Source of the DNA: Ailurus styani
Taxonomy: Eukaryota > Chordata > Mammalia > Carnivora > Ailuridae
DNA length: 64,000 nucleotides
NCBI GenBank assembly: GCA_002007465.1
Contig: LNAC01000741.1
Coordinates: 350,574-414,573, forward strand
Direction: 5' to 3'
In this document: positions 11,003 to 22,690 of the stretch, in pieces
Layout: every line of letters begins with the position of its first letter
Numbering within the stretch: the stretch's first letter is position 1
Notes under the pieces: model-generated
What the model saw: only the letters and a program-made list of their open reading frames with translations
Databases searched by the model: none
What the model was told of the DNA's origin: nothing
Position numbers and translations under genes: made by a program

Positions 11003-11175
11003 GATGTTTAATGATAGTGGTGAGATTGCGTGTCCTTGTATTATTATTCCTGATTTTAACTAAAATGTGTTCAGTTTTTCACCATTAAATATACCAGAAA
11101 ATGTAGGTTCTTTTATAGGCACTTTTTATCAGATTGAGAAAGTTTCTCTCTATTCCTGATTTGCTGAGAGTTTAT
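11003..11175 (-). repeat. Old antisense L1, continuation beyond Tigger1
   Basis: 'gatagtggtgagattgcgtg' and 'cagtttttcaccattaaata' continue the L1 ORF2 sequence broken at 6741. It ends near 'gatttgctgagagtttatga'. Confidence 0.65.
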
Positions 11176-12794
11176 GAATGGGCTCACTCCGAGAGGCAGA
11201 ATCATTAGAGGATACGCATACATACATACACACAAAGATATGTTACTGGTATTTGCTCTGATGTTATTGTGGGAACTCATTAAACTATCTTTGTAAAGTT
11301 ATTTTCTAAATATCTGATGCTGGGGCCTGACATCCTTTGGACAATTGGGAAGGGAAGATGGTTGTAAATTAGGGGTAGGAGGGACAAGCTTGAACCCATG
11401 AAAGGATAGGATGTGTGTTCTCACTGGCTCCAAACTGATTGATGTTCTACAGGGATGTTCTATGGGGTGTTCTGTAGGGGAAGCTAGCACCTTTTGTCAC
11501 AGAGCAAAACACACAATTGTCTCTGTATATTAAGAAGCTAAAGGAGGATTCATAGAAACGTGGGACACTTGTAGGCCTAGCTGCTGCTCATTCCAGGAAG
11601 GTGAGCCAGCAGATAAGTAACAACACTTGTATAAGCAGCATGAGCTTTGCTCCAACCTTCTGAGGGTAAAAGTCGGCTGTTACTTTACTTCCACCCACCA
11701 GTCTTGTGCAAAAATGACTGGTGATTCGTCCTAAGAAGAACTATACAGGGAAGGAATTCTGACATGGTTTGGTGTGAGTTGACATATTTCAATGCCACCA
11801 CACTTAATCTTCATTATTTATCAGATGGGCCTTTCCCTCAAGGATAGGCAGTGTAAGCTTTTATCCCTTTCTCAGGGCAGTTGCCTTCGCCTGAAATGAG
11901 AGTGGGGGTTTCCTGCCTCTCTTAGAGGTAGTAGGCATTTGCCGAGGCCATTTCTAGCTGGGGTTTCCCCAGTGGCTTAAGGCTTTTGAATTTCCTCTGA
12001 AAGGTGAGTGGAGTTTCATTCCTGTGTCCTACCAAACGGACTCTTTCTTGTCTCCTGCCCTATTTTCAGTGTTGTGAGTTCTTGGTGGAAGCTAATGGAA
12101 AAGAACTGGTGGCTAAATGAGGACTCTGCCTGTGTCTAGAATCTCAGAGATTCTCAACCATCTTGCTAGCCCACAGTTGGTCTTTAAGCATTCGTTTGAA
12201 TTTCCCTGTTTTCTTCTTACACGCTTTGATGCCAGTCCTCTTTGTCCTGTGCTCTGTCAAAGATGAAACAGTTCTGTCTCACCTCTCAAAGGTATTTTTG
12301 TCACTATTTGATTTCGGTTCTCCTGGTTAGCTCATAAGATGCTGTGGGAGCCGAAGAGGAATATTATTTCAGGGAGATAGCAGTCAGCTATGAGGTCATG
12401 AAAAACGTGTTTCAAAAGGGCCCATTGGTTTACGGATAGCCTGTGATTTCTAAGAACAAAACCAATGGGGAGGAGGAGGCTACAGGGACAGTGTAGGGGA
12501 AAGACTTGACAGTGAGCTCGGGAAGGCAGCGTGTGAAAATGACGGGGAAGTTTGGCATTAAAGACAAAGTAGCTCAAAGGGACAGTAGAGTGAAGTAAAA
12601 TGAAAATTTTTGTAAAAGTGGTTTTCCATCTCTTCTCAGTATCACCAGTCTTATTCTTTTCCCTTAATCAGCTGAACTTAACTCCTAAATGAGGTTATTT
12701 AAAAAAAATCATTTCCTCTCTTTTCAGGCAGTATTAATTTAGAACAATCCCGCCTGTACATAGGGAGAGAACTAATTTTAAGTGTATAGTGTAT

Positions 12795-12970
12795 CAGGCA
12801 CATTTATAAGTTTTGAGTATGCTAATTTACTCCTGACAATAAGTCTGTTCCCATCATATGTAAAGTTTATACAAATGTAGACTAAGGCTCTGTGAGGTTA
12901 AATTTTGCTCCGCACATGTATAGTATGTTCCAATTTAGGCATTTAAACCTGGTCTACACTTCTTAGATCA
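12795..12970 (-). repeat. MIR-like ancient SINE
   Basis: 'tttactcctgacaataagtc' followed by 'actaaggctctgtgaggtta' and 'aggcatttaaacctggtcta' follows the antisense MIR core and 3' pattern. Weak but ordered. Confidence 0.5.
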
Positions 12971-13454
12971 ATCATCTCAGTCTAATAAGGGAGATAGGTA
13001 TGTGAATAAGTTACACAGCTATTTAATAAGTTATATTAATTATATGCTAATTATAATTGTATGTTAATAAGTTAATATAAGTTATTAAATGAGCAGTAGC
13101 TCTATATTGTCCTTGAAAGATGTTCGCCTTGTATTACTGAGGGAAAACACGTTATAGAACAGAATGAATACTGTGATCCCATTTACTTATTCACTGATTC
13201 AGCAAATGTATATCAAATGCTTACTTGGTCCTAGGCACTGTTCTAAGCACTTAGGATACTTGGGTGAGCAAAAGAGTGTTTCTCTTTTTATTGAGTTCAT
13301 AGTCTATTAAGATAGAATAGAATGTCAAAGCAGTGATAGAATTATGAGAGACAGCGTGGGTTGCAAGAAAGACTTGAGTAGGAAACCACAGGTATAGGTA
13401 AATTCATCCATAACAAGTATGTAACTGTGGAGAGACAATTCTCCATGTCTCTCT

Positions 13455-13652
13455 CTTTTTTTTTTAAGATTTTATTTATTTGACACACAGAGAGCGAGAT
13501 CACAAGTAGGCAGAGAGGCAGACATAGAGAGAGGAGGAAGCAGGCTCCCTGCAGAGCAGGGAGCCCGATGTGGGACTCAATTCCAGGACCCCGAGATCAT
13601 GATGTGAGCTGAAGGCAGAGGCTTTAACCCACTGAGCCACCCAGGCGCCCCA
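13455..13652 (-). repeat. CAN-SINE (mustelid-type), antisense
   Basis: Full-length, inserted with target duplication ttctccatgtctct: one copy just left of the poly(T), the other just after the head (cccagttctccatgtctctt). Confidence 0.94.
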
Positions 13653-14154
13653 GTTCTCCATGTCTCTTGCATTTATGTACATTTGTGAGCAGAGGCACTG
13701 GCTACTTTGTTCTGGACTATCTTTTCAGTGATTTATATATGGGGAACAACTTTGGAAGTTATAGTACCTCCCTCTGAAGCAGAGGGTGGGTTTATTTATT
13801 ATCCAGTATAATAAAGATAATGTTACTCTTTGGCACACACAGGTCTGGCAGGTTTGCTTGATATTTTATAAAATTTGGGTTCCCTCAGTTCAGGGTTCCT
13901 CAGCTGTGATTCAAACCCGCTGCATGTACTGTGTTCACCCAGGCTGCACCCCACTGCCCTATGGGAATTGGGGGACAAGGAACCAGTGTGAACCTGAAGC
14001 TTACACTGCCTGAGTAGAAAAACCTTTTGTCCCTAACTTAGAAGTCTTATGGCTACTGTTGGCATTCATGAGATGGTGGCCGGGTACTTAGTTTACAAGT
14101 ATCTAGACTTCACAGTTCTTGATAAAAGGTATGAGTTTATTTTTATTTTAACTT

Positions 14155-14797
14155 AAGTTTCCTGACTTGTTGATTTTAGCCATTCCGACTGGTGTGAGGT
14201 GGTATCTCATTGTGGTTTTGATGTGTATTTTCCTGATGCTGAGTGATGTAGAACATTTTTTCATGTGTCTGTTGGCCATTTGTATGTCTTCTTTGGAGAA
14301 TTGTCTGTTCCTGTCTTCTGCCCATTTCTTGACTGGGTTATTTGTTTTATGGGTGTTGAGTTTGAGAAGCCTTTATAGATTTTGGATACTAGCCCTTTAT
14401 CTGATATTTGCAAATACCTTCTCCCATTCTGTTGGTTGTGTTTTGGTTTTGTAGACTGTTTCCTTTGCTGTGCAAAAGCTTTTTATCTTGATGAAGTCCC
14501 AATAGTTCATTTTTGCCTTTGTTTCCCTTGCCTCTGGAGGCGTGTCTAGCAAGAAGTTGCTATGGCCACGGTCGAAGAGGTTGTTGCCTGTGTTCTCTAG
14601 GATTTTGATGGATTCCTGTCTCACGTTGAGGTCTTTCATCCATTTTGAGTCTATTTTTGTGTATGGTGTAAGAAAATGATCCAGTTTCATTCTTCTACAT
14701 GTGGCTGTCCAAGTTTCCTAACACCATTTATTGAAAAGACTGCCTTTTTCCATTAGATACTCTTTCCTGCTTTGTTGAATATTATTTGAGCATAGTA
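14155..14797 (-). repeat. Antisense L1 ORF2 internal fragment
   Basis: The - strand reads L1 ORF2 C-terminal sequence (for example [20 protein letters not shown] at 14690 downward). It lacks the 3' UTR and poly(A), so this is a rearranged or truncated piece, not a simple insertion. It matches 20640-21240 and 45325-45955. Confidence 0.85.
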
Positions 14798-15095
14798 AAT
14801 TTATAGTTCTTCATGGTGTTTGTCAGCTCCTAGTTTTTGGTAGTGCCTTGAATTACTAAAAGGGTAGAGGAGGTTTACACTAGTTTGTTCTGGAAGCACA
14901 TTTAATGGGGTGTGTGGAAAATACAGTCATTTTGATCTCCAAAGTCACATACAGAAATATCATTTAGGAGCTGTTATGTAACTGTCATGTCTCAGTGCAT
15001 GTTTTTATGTTCAGGTTTCATGTGTAAGAGTTCTTGCTAGAATTCACTTTGTGTTCTGTTCTCATGTCCCACCACCATTTTCTCTAGACAGAGAT

Positions 15096-15192
15096 GGCTA
15101 GAGCCTTCGTCCTCCTCTCCCTCTGCCTGCCTCTCGGCCTACTTGTGATCTCTCTCTGTCAAATAAATAAATAAAAATCTTTAAAAAAAAAG
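15096..15192 (+). repeat. CAN-SINE 3' half
   Basis: It starts mid-body (cctcctctccctctgcctgc) and runs to aaataaataaataaaaatct plus an A-tail; the tRNA-like head is missing. Confidence 0.85.
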
Positions 15193-15409
15193 AACTTTAT
15201 TGAATTTTAATTACTGTCATGTTGTTAATTTGAATACTGTTTCTGAACTCTCAGTTTTAACTCAGTAGGATTGCCAAGCCTGCTGTTGGCCAAAGGGGGA
15301 AAAAAATTTAATGTTATCTGTCTACTACAGTTAGCATCTTTCTAAAACTGAAAATGAGATTTAGAAAGTTAATTATATAAAGTACAACCAGTTCATGAAA
15401 ATACTGAAT

Positions 15410-15616
15410 TTCTTTCTTTCTTTCTTTTCTTTTTTTTTTTTAAGATTTTACTTATTTATTTGAGAGAGAGAGCACAAGCAGGGGGAGGGGTAGTCAGAGG
15501 AGAAGCCAACTCCCCCCTGAAAAGGGAGCCGGATGGCAGGACTCAGAGCCAGGACCCCGGGATCATGACCTGAGCCAAAGGGAGATGCTTAACTGACTGA
15601 GCCGTCCAGGTGCCCT
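15410..15616 (-). repeat. CAN-SINE, antisense
   Basis: Target-site duplication gaaaatactgaat at 15397-15409 and 15617-15629. A ttctttcttt run precedes the poly(T), and the body is the (gagagagcacaagcaggggg) non-mustelid-specific type. Confidence 0.93.
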
Positions 15617-16229
15617 GAAAATACTGAATCTTTGTTGGTTGTTTTATTCCAGTATGTTTAGGAACCATAGAGCACGCCTCCACACGCAAAAAAGAAAAAA
15701 ATTCTTTAACCCACATGTTCATCCTTTACCTAGCCAGGAGAAAGAAAGAAAACAATTTGGCTTCACGAAAATCATGATCTTTATGTTGAATGGCAAGAAA
15801 ACATAATAAATAGAGAAATCAGTCCCTTGTGACAGTATACAGAGAGCATAGTCTAATTTTATTTGAGAGCTCATCAGCCTGATTACTTGGCTAATTATCG
15901 TTCTTTGTCATATATTCAGCTTTTCACTACAGCTTCTGAATAAACATGAAGCTTTTTGGTCCTTCTTTGGTAAAGATGATTCATTTTTTAAAGGGAAACA
16001 TTTCTCTTTTTCAAAGGGATTTGTTCTATTTTTGCAGTATTGTTCTGCTACTGATGGACATTTTGGCTGATTTTATTTTATATTTTGCTGCCATATTTCA
16101 TCATTGTAAGATGAACTTTAAAATACTTTAACATTTCTGAAATTGAGATGTGTTTAAAAATAAGTGGTATCTTATAAAACCCTGTTTGCCAAGTTATTTA
16201 AGATTTAAAACCCTATTCCCCACCTCCAG

Positions 16230-16435
16230 TCCTTTCTTAGCTCCTTTCTCTGCTTTATTTTTACATATAATACTTTGACCAGGTGACATGTTGTTTATTG
16301 TCTTTCAGTAAGGTCATGAGAGTGCAGGGATCTTTTTCTGTTTATTTTACCACTGTACTCGTAGCTCCTAGAACCCCACCTGGTGTGGAGTGAGTTCTCA
16401 ATATATTTGTTCGAATGAATGGTTGAATGAAGGGA
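16230..16435 (+). repeat. L2-like ancient LINE fragment
   Basis: 'agctcctagaaccccacctg' to 'tgagttctcaatatatttgt' and 'gaatgaatggttgaatgaag' is the typical L2 3' end. Confidence 0.55.
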
Positions 16436-16439
16436 ATAT

Positions 16440-16620
16440 TTGAATGATTACTGTGGTCCAGACACTGTCCTTGAATGGCTTAATCCTTACAATAACTACA
16501 CAAGGTAGGTAAGAACTACCTAATGAGGAAATGAGGGCTGAGTAAGTCCATCTCCCCCAGTATCACTCAGCCTGTAAGTGGAGGAGTAGAAAGTAGAAAT
16601 TAAGAGTTTCCTCATCCTGG
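16440..16620 (-). repeat. MIR-like ancient SINE
   Basis: 'cttacaataactacacaagg', 'aatgaggaaatgagggctga' and 'cactcagcctgtaagtggag' match the antisense MIR pattern. It ends about 80 bases before exon 2. Confidence 0.6.
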
Positions 16621-16701
16621 ATCCTGGGCTCTTAACTTCACTGTTACATTTTTATCAACAAAAATGACTTATGATTTATTTAGTTCTTTCTTTTTAAATA
16701 G

Positions 16702-16763
16702 GAAGAAGAGAATTTATCCAAAGACTGAAACTTGAAGCGACCCTGAATGTACATGATGGCTGT
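16702..16763 (+). CDS. DCAF6: DCAF6 exon 2 (62 nt)
   Basis: The exon encodes (G)RREFIQRLKLEATLNVHDGC, human residues ~33-53. It lies between acceptor ttttaaatag and donor gtaagt. The first two bases (GA) complete a Gly codon split with exon 1, so the exon enters in phase 1 and leaves in phase 0. It joins the N-terminal leader to the first WD40 repeat; 'LNVHDGC' is the strand leading into WD1. DCAF6 (NRIP) is a DDB1/CUL4-associated substrate receptor that also coactivates androgen and glucocorticoid receptors. Identity rests on recalled similarity to the human protein, which is very close across all nine exons. Confidence 0.95.
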
Positions 16764-17318
16764 GTAAGTAATGATTAATTCTCAACTATGAAGGACTTTA
16801 ATACCAAGTGCTCAAATATTTGATGAAATGCCCCATCCTCCCAGAAGAGATTGACTAACTGTAGTCAAATATAAAGAGAATAAAGTCTTATATTAAAACT
16901 AAAGAAGTATGTTTTGAATTTAGAAAAATCTGTGAGAGTTTTTTTTTTTAAGCAGAGATGAGTTTTCTAGTATTATTAAAAGGCTTTCAAGAAAAAAATA
17001 AGGTTTCCATCTCTTTCAGTCTACCAGTACTGCTTCTGTGAATGTTACTAATGATTATTTGTGGTTGGGAACTTAGACATTAATTGAACACATTCTTTTT
17101 TGAAACATTTTTTCTTGGTTTCTGCTACTACCACACTTTCTTGGTTCTCTTTGTATCTCATAGACTCACTGCATCTTCTCTGTCTTCTTAGCTGACTCTA
17201 CTTCTTGACCTTTGATGTTGGATGTATCAAGACTTTGTCCTGACTCCTCCACCCTCTTTTCATTTTACTTTTCTAAGACATGCTCTCCTGTCCCATGGCT
17301 AAAAAACATGACTTCTGG

Positions 17319-17502
17319 GGCACCTGGGTGGCTCAGTGGGTTAAAGCCTCTGCTTTCGGCACAGGTCACGATCCCAGCATCCTGGATCGAGCCCCACATC
17401 AGGCTCTCTGCTCAGCAGGGAGCCTGTTTCCTCCTCTCTCTCTGCCTGCCTCTCTGCCTACTTGTAATCTCTCTCTCTGTCAAATAAATAAAAAACAAAA
17501 AA
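17319..17502 (+). repeat. CAN-SINE (mustelid-type)
   Basis: Full-length, from ggggcacctgggtggctcag to aaataaataaaaaacaaaaa. Target duplication is catgacttc on both sides. Confidence 0.93.
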
Positions 17503-18329
17503 CCCCATGACTTCCGTCTCCTCACTTCTTCCCAGAACTCCAGATTCATGTATCCGGCCCTCTACTTCACATTCCCAGCTGAATGTCTAATAGGCATCCT
17601 GAATTTAGCAGGGCCCAAACAGAATTTCTTTCCTTTTAATTTCTGTTATGAAAATTTCAGACATGCTTTTCATATACTCATCAGGTGGATTTAGCAATTA
17701 TCAAGATTGGGACACACTTTCCATTTCATTTTTCTCTTTTTTTCCTTGGTGAAGTATTTCAGAGCAAATCCCAGATAGTTTATCATTTCACTCCTATATG
17801 TAGCCTAAAAGCAATGAACATTCTCTTATGTAACAAAATGGTATTATGTAATTTAACAAGATTGACAGTATATTTTTGGTATTGTCTGACACAGTCCATA
17901 ATCAAATTTCCCTCATTGTTTCAAATGTCTTTTTAGAGTTGTCTGTTGAGAAGAGGACCCAGGCCAAGTGCATTCCTTGATTGCCCTGCCTCTTAAATTA
18001 CTATTGAACTAGGGCAGGCTTCCTTTTTTCTGTTCTTGCCATTGACTTGTTACAGACTCTCAGTCAGTTTTCCTGTAGGCTGCCCTACATTCTAGATACT
18101 GATTTGGTTTCTGTGTTGTCATTTAGCTTGTTTTTATGTGCTTTGTATTCCTGTAAGTGGAAGTTACTTTGAGAGGTTTGATTAGATTCAGATACAAATT
18201 TTGGGGCAGGAATATTTACAGATGATACTATATGCTTCATGTTATGTTGAATAAAGACACACAATGTTTGTTCTACTTTTAGAAATAGTAAGATTGATCA
18301 TAAGATTCAGGTGACTACAATAGCCAAAA

Positions 18330-18500
18330 AAGTTGCTGGAGGGGAAGGGGTATAGGGATGGGTAACTGGGTAATGGACATTGGAGAAGGTATGTGTTGTA
18401 ATGAGCACTAGTTATTATATAAGACTGATGAATCACAGACCTGTACCCCTGAAACAAATAATTTATGTTAATTGAATTTAAATTTAAAAAATGAAAAAAA
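18330..18500 (+). repeat. Sense L1 3' end (5'-truncated)
   Basis: It carries the carnivore L1 3' UTR (gtaatgagcactagttatta, 'gatgaatcacagacctgtac', 'taattgaatttaaatttaaa') and ends in an A-rich tail. Only the last ~170 bases were inserted. Confidence 0.8.
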
Positions 18501-18699
18501 AGATTAAGATGGCTAAAACAAAGACTTGATTTTCTCCCCTAAATCTATAACCGTCTACATTTCAGTAAATAACACCACCATTCATCCATTTATTTAAGTT
18601 GAGAAATTTCAAGTTATCCTTGATTACTCTCTTTCCCTCGACTTCCATATCTAGTCTATCCATAAATAAATTCTACCTCCAGAATATATCTGGAATCAT

Positions 18700-18960
18700 T
18701 CCATTTCTTCTGTCTTTATGCTACCACCTAATTTAAGCCATCTTCCCTTGCCTGGACTACTGCAGTATCCTTTTAGTTGATCTTCTCATTATTCTTCAAA
18801 CTCATTCAACACACAGATCCTATATTATGCACATAAATCAGGTCATATTACTCCTTTTATATTATTTCCTCCTTTTTTCTCCTGGGGTGTAAGACTTACA
18901 GTATGGTTGACAAAGACAGAAAGATTAAAAACTGCCTTGATCAAACGAGCCCTATGGTCT
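18700..18960 (+). repeat. Possible L2 fragment
   Basis: 'ccttgcctggactactgcag' and 'ataaatcaggtcatattact' fit the L2 coding-to-3' region, weakly. Confidence 0.4.
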
Positions 18961-19149
18961 GAGTTGGCTGGGCTGTTTTTTGATACCTCTGAGAGTCAAT
19001 AGACAAGGGCCAGCAATTACTGAAAATCAGTGTATTCATTTACATTCATAAAGGCATTATTCCTGTTATATGAGAATACTCTATTTCATACCCTTTTTCA
19101 TTATAGAAGGTTATCTTAACACTATACTTTTTTTTTAACACTATACTTC

Positions 19150-19280
19150 TAAACTGGGTATTTTTTAAAGAAATGCAAAACTCTGAGGTGTAAGGCCAAG
19201 GAAATCTGTAGTCTAACAAACACTTTAGGTGATTTTGATCTAGGTGATCCATGGATCATACCTTGGAAAATACTGCTATA
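19150..19280 (-). repeat. MER5A-like hAT-Charlie fragment
   Basis: 'ggtgattttgatctaggtga' and 'ccatggatcataccttggaa' follow the MER5A end pattern in reverse, with heavy decay. Confidence 0.4.
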
Positions 19281-19497
19281 GCTGCCTGTTGAAAATAGAG
19301 AGACTAGAAAAGAAATTACAAAGTAAGAATTACAGAAAGAAGAGAAATTACAGTGACAGGAGGGTTTAGGCTCTTAACTCTAAGGAACCCAACATTTAAG
19401 TGAAGAGGGAAAAAGTGTCTATAGTCCTGTCCACCAAACTTCTCTTTCTCCTGCCCACAATTATGGAATTATAATTAAGCTGTAAATACAGTTTAGG

Positions 19498-19662
19498 TAT
19501 ATATTTTTTGTTTAATTTTATTTATTATTATGTTTTTATATAGGCTCCATGCTTAGCCTATGATTACTCTAATGTGGGCCTTGAACTCACCACCCTGAAA
19601 TTAAGACCTCAGTTGAGATCAAGAGTCAGATGCTTAACCAGCTGAGCCACCCAGATGCCGCT
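19498..19662 (-). repeat. Old CAN-SINE, antisense
   Basis: 'gggccttgaactcaccaccc' and 'ttaaccagctgagccaccca' are of the older type, with a poorly preserved T/A-rich tail. Confidence 0.75.
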
Positions 19663-19884
19663 ATGTATTTTTAAAATGAAAAACATTTTTGGGGGCAATG
19701 AGTCAAAATAATATATGCACGTGATTAGAAATGGATCATAACAAAAATTAATAGATGTGTCCCATTCTCCCTATTCTTTTCTTATTCTCCAAAAACAACC
19801 TCTTTTCATCATTTTTTAATTTCAGATCTTCTGGTTATTTTTTGTATTCCTGATTGTATTTTTTGTATTCCTGTAATATTCTTT

Positions 19885-20307
19885 CTTTTTTTTTAACATT
19901 TTAAAATTTAAGTTCAGTTAATTAACATATAATGTATTAGTGGTTTCAGAGTTACAGGTCTGTTGTTCTTCAGTCTTACATAAAACCTAGTGCTCATTAC
20001 ATCACATGCTCTCCTTCATGTCCACCACTCAGCTACCCCATCCCTCCAGCCCTCTCCCATCCATCAACTTTCAGTTTGTTTCCTATGCTTAAGAGTCTCT
20101 TATTGTTTATCTCCCTCTCTGGTTTCATCTTATTTTATTTTTCCCTCCCTTCCCCTATGATCCTCTGTTTTGTTTCTTAAGTCCCACATGCGTGAGATCA
20201 TATGATAATTGTCTTTTTTAGATTGACTTATTTCGCTTAGCATAATACTCTAGTTACATTCACGTTGTTGCAAATGGCAAGATTTCATTTTTGATGGCTG
20301 CGTAATA

Positions 20308-20360
<53 letters not shown>

Positions 20361-21259
20361 ACCATATCTTCTTTATCCATTCATCTGTCATTGGACATCT
20401 TTCCATAGTTTGGTTATTGTGGACATTGCTGCTATAAACGTTGGGGTGCAGGTTCCCCTTTGGATCACTACATTTGTATCTTTGGGGTAAACTACCAAGT
20501 AGTGCAATTGTTGGGTCATAGGGTAGATCTATTTTCAACTTTTTGAGCAGCTTCCATACTGTTTTGCAGAGTGGCTGCACCAGCTTGCATTCCCACCAAC
20601 AGTGTAAGAGGGTTCCCCTTTCTCTACATCCTCTGGTTAATTTTAGCCATTCTGACGGGTGTGAGGTGGTATCTCCCTGTGGTTTTGATTTGTATTTCCC
20701 TGATGCCGAATGATGTTGAGCACTTTCTCATGTGTCTGTTGGCCATTTGGATGTCTTCTTTGGAGAAATGTCTGTTCATTTCTTCTGCCCATTTCTTGAT
20801 TGGATTATTTGTTTTTTGGGTGTTGAGTTTGGGAAGTTCTTTATAGATTTTGGGTACTAGTCCTTTATCTGATAAGATATTTGCAAATATCTTCTCCCAT
20901 TCTCTCAGTTGTGTTTTGGTTTTGTAGACTGTTTCCTTTGCTGTGCAAAAGCTTTCTATCTTGATGAAGTCCCAATAGTTCATTTTTGCCTTTGTTTCCC
21001 TTGCCTCTGGAGGCGTGTCTAGCAAGAAGTTGCTATGGCCACGGTCGAAGAGGTTGTTGCCTGTGTTCTCTAGGATTTTGATGGATTCCTATCTCACATG
21101 GAGGTCTTTCATCCATTTTGAGTCTGTTTTTGTGTGTGGTGTCAGGACATGATCCAGTTTCATTCTCGTGCATGTGGCTGTCCAAGTTTCCCAGCACCAT
21201 TTGTTGAAGAGACTGCTTTTTTTTCCATTGGACATTCTTTCCTGCTTTGTCAAAATCTG
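19885..21259 (-). repeat. Antisense L1, 5'-truncated with 3' UTR
   Basis: It has poly(T), 3' UTR ('acaggtctgttgttcttcag', 'catcacatgctctccttcat') and then ORF2 C-terminal sequence ([20 protein letters not shown] on the - strand at 21025). A (GT)n tract lies at the end of ORF2. A probable target duplication is (t)gtaatattcttt at 19872-19884 against taatattcttt at 21262. A deletion near 20635 removes part of ORF2. Confidence 0.87.
20311..20358 (+). repeat. (GT)n microsatellite
   Basis: About 24 GT units within the antisense L1, at the site where other L1 copies have a short TA run. Confidence 0.95.
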
Positions 21260-21542
21260 TATAATATTCTTTATGTTGATCTTTTTTGATTTGGTGACTT
21301 TGACCATTGTCTGTTGAGTTCCTGCTATGATAGAGGAGGATTTAACCTACTTATACAACTCCTACTTTCTTAAATGTAGGCTTTTCAGAATTCTTATATT
21401 ACTGTTCTTAGTCTGTGCACTGGTCACTTGAACTTACACAAAAACATCCTTTTGTCTTTCTGCCATTTAGAGATAATATCTTTTGAAGCTTTATTCTTTA
21501 AGAGACTAAGAGACATTTAATTCTTTCATCCTTCCCTCCACC

Positions 21543-21760
21543 TTTTTTTTTTTTTTTTAAGATTTTACTTTTAGGGGCGCCTGGGTGGCTCAGCTGGTTA
21601 AGCAACTGCCTTCAACTCAGGTCATGATCCTGGAGTCTCAGGATCGCATCCCCTATCGGGCTTCCTGCTCAGCAGGGAGTCTACTTCTCCCTCTGACTTC
21701 TCTCCTTTCATGCTCTCCCTCTCTCATTCTCTCTCTCTCAAATAAATAAATAAAATCTTT

Positions 21761-21801
<41 letters not shown>

Positions 21802-21921
21802 ACCCCAAAATGGTTTAAAGATATTTTATTTTTAACTAATCTCTCCACCCATTGTGAGGCTGGAACGCACAACCCTGAGATTGTATGCTCTACCCACTGA
21901 GCCAGCCAGTGGAGAGGAGCC
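21543..21921 (-). repeat. Old CAN-SINE, antisense, probably split
   Basis: The left part 21543-21571 (T-run, aagattttactttt) and the right part ~21815-21921 ('tctccacccattgtgaggct', 'ctacccactgagccagccag') flank a younger sense SINE. I am less sure they are the same copy. Confidence 0.5.
21573..21797 (+). repeat. CAN-SINE with (CA)n tail
   Basis: Head ggggcgcctgggtggctcag, tail aaataaataaataaaatctt. A (CA)n tract of ~16 units (21764-21797) takes the place of the A-tail. Confidence 0.92.
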
Positions 21922-22179
21922 CCTTTCCCCCTACATTTTTATCTCTATTTCACACTTCTGTCAGCTCATATGCTTTTATATTGTCCATGTCAGTCACTTG
22001 TAGCCTTTATTCTATCATCCTGGTCACCTTCTGTAATTTGTGTGCTGTAAAAGTAAAAATTTAGTAAATAGTACAGTCTTATATGCATATGAACATTTTT
22101 TAGTTTTTCTTCACAATAAGAAGAGGATGGAAAGAAAATTTATAAAGGAAACTATGTGACATTTCGTCTATTCATAATA

Positions 22180-22690
22180 CTCAATGGCTCAGATCTCTCC
22201 AGTGGGTTTCCAGCTTACTTACCGTAAACCCAAAGACCTTATTGCTTCCAGCCCTATGATTTGGCACTTGCCTTCTTCTCCAGCTTCATCCCTTACTATG
22301 TTCGCTGTTACACTTACTTGTTCCAGCCACACTCATTTCTTTGCTGTTCCGTAAATACACCAAGTACACTTCTGCATTAGGTATTTTATGCCTTCTACTC
22401 AGAACTCTCTTACCCCATATATTTGTAAAGCTCACCTCCTCATTTCATTTAGCTCTCAGTGTTACTTAACGGAGAAGCTTTCCCTAATCACCCTAGTCAA
22501 ATCGCTTCCCATCCTGATCAGTATCTTTTTTCTTCTGGTTTTTTTCCTTCACAATGCATATCACTATCTGACATCATAATTATACAAACACATTTATTTA
22601 TTTGTTCATAGTATATACACCTGCCCCAGAGCACTGGGCCAAAAAAATATCTTTAGAAATTTATTTATTTTATCTAGTATCAGGAGAAGT
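22180..22690 (+). repeat. L2-like ancient LINE fragment
   Basis: 'ccagccctatgatttggcac', 'ctactcagaactctcttacc' and 'gagaagctttccctaatcac' follow the order of the L2 3' region. It ends with 'ctgccccagagcactgggcc'-type sequence. Confidence 0.55.

Larger units (their letters stand above)
1..16701 (+). other. DCAF6: DCAF6 intron 1 (3' part)
   Basis: This is the sequence between the unseen exon 1 and the exon 2 acceptor AG at 16700-16701. It is mostly interspersed repeats, annotated separately. Stretches where I recognise no gene or clear repeat are 440-2120, 2320-2860, 3390-4130 (AT-rich), 11180-12790, 12980-13450, 13660-14150, 14800-15090 and 15620-16220. The 11180-11800 stretch may be a degraded LTR-like repeat, but I cannot place it. 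A perfect 5' splice-site consensus (CAG|GTAAGT) lies at 434-442 with no known exon attached. Confidence 0.65.

Noticed and set aside
11180..11800. A possible LTR or unknown transposon (ordered, moderately GC-rich, distinct from its surroundings).
   Set aside because: I could not match ends or internal words to any family with confidence, so I left it unannotated. A RepeatMasker or Dfam search would settle it.
14167..14454. A + strand ORF with hydrophobic helices ([20 protein letters not shown]...).
   Set aside because: It is the opposite strand of L1 ORF2; similar 'membrane proteins' appear at 20571, 42478 and 45210 in the same L1 position.
20260..20580. A 106-codon - strand ORF with a poly(Thr-His) run.
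   Set aside because: It is decayed L1 ORF2 with the (GT)n microsatellite translated in frame.
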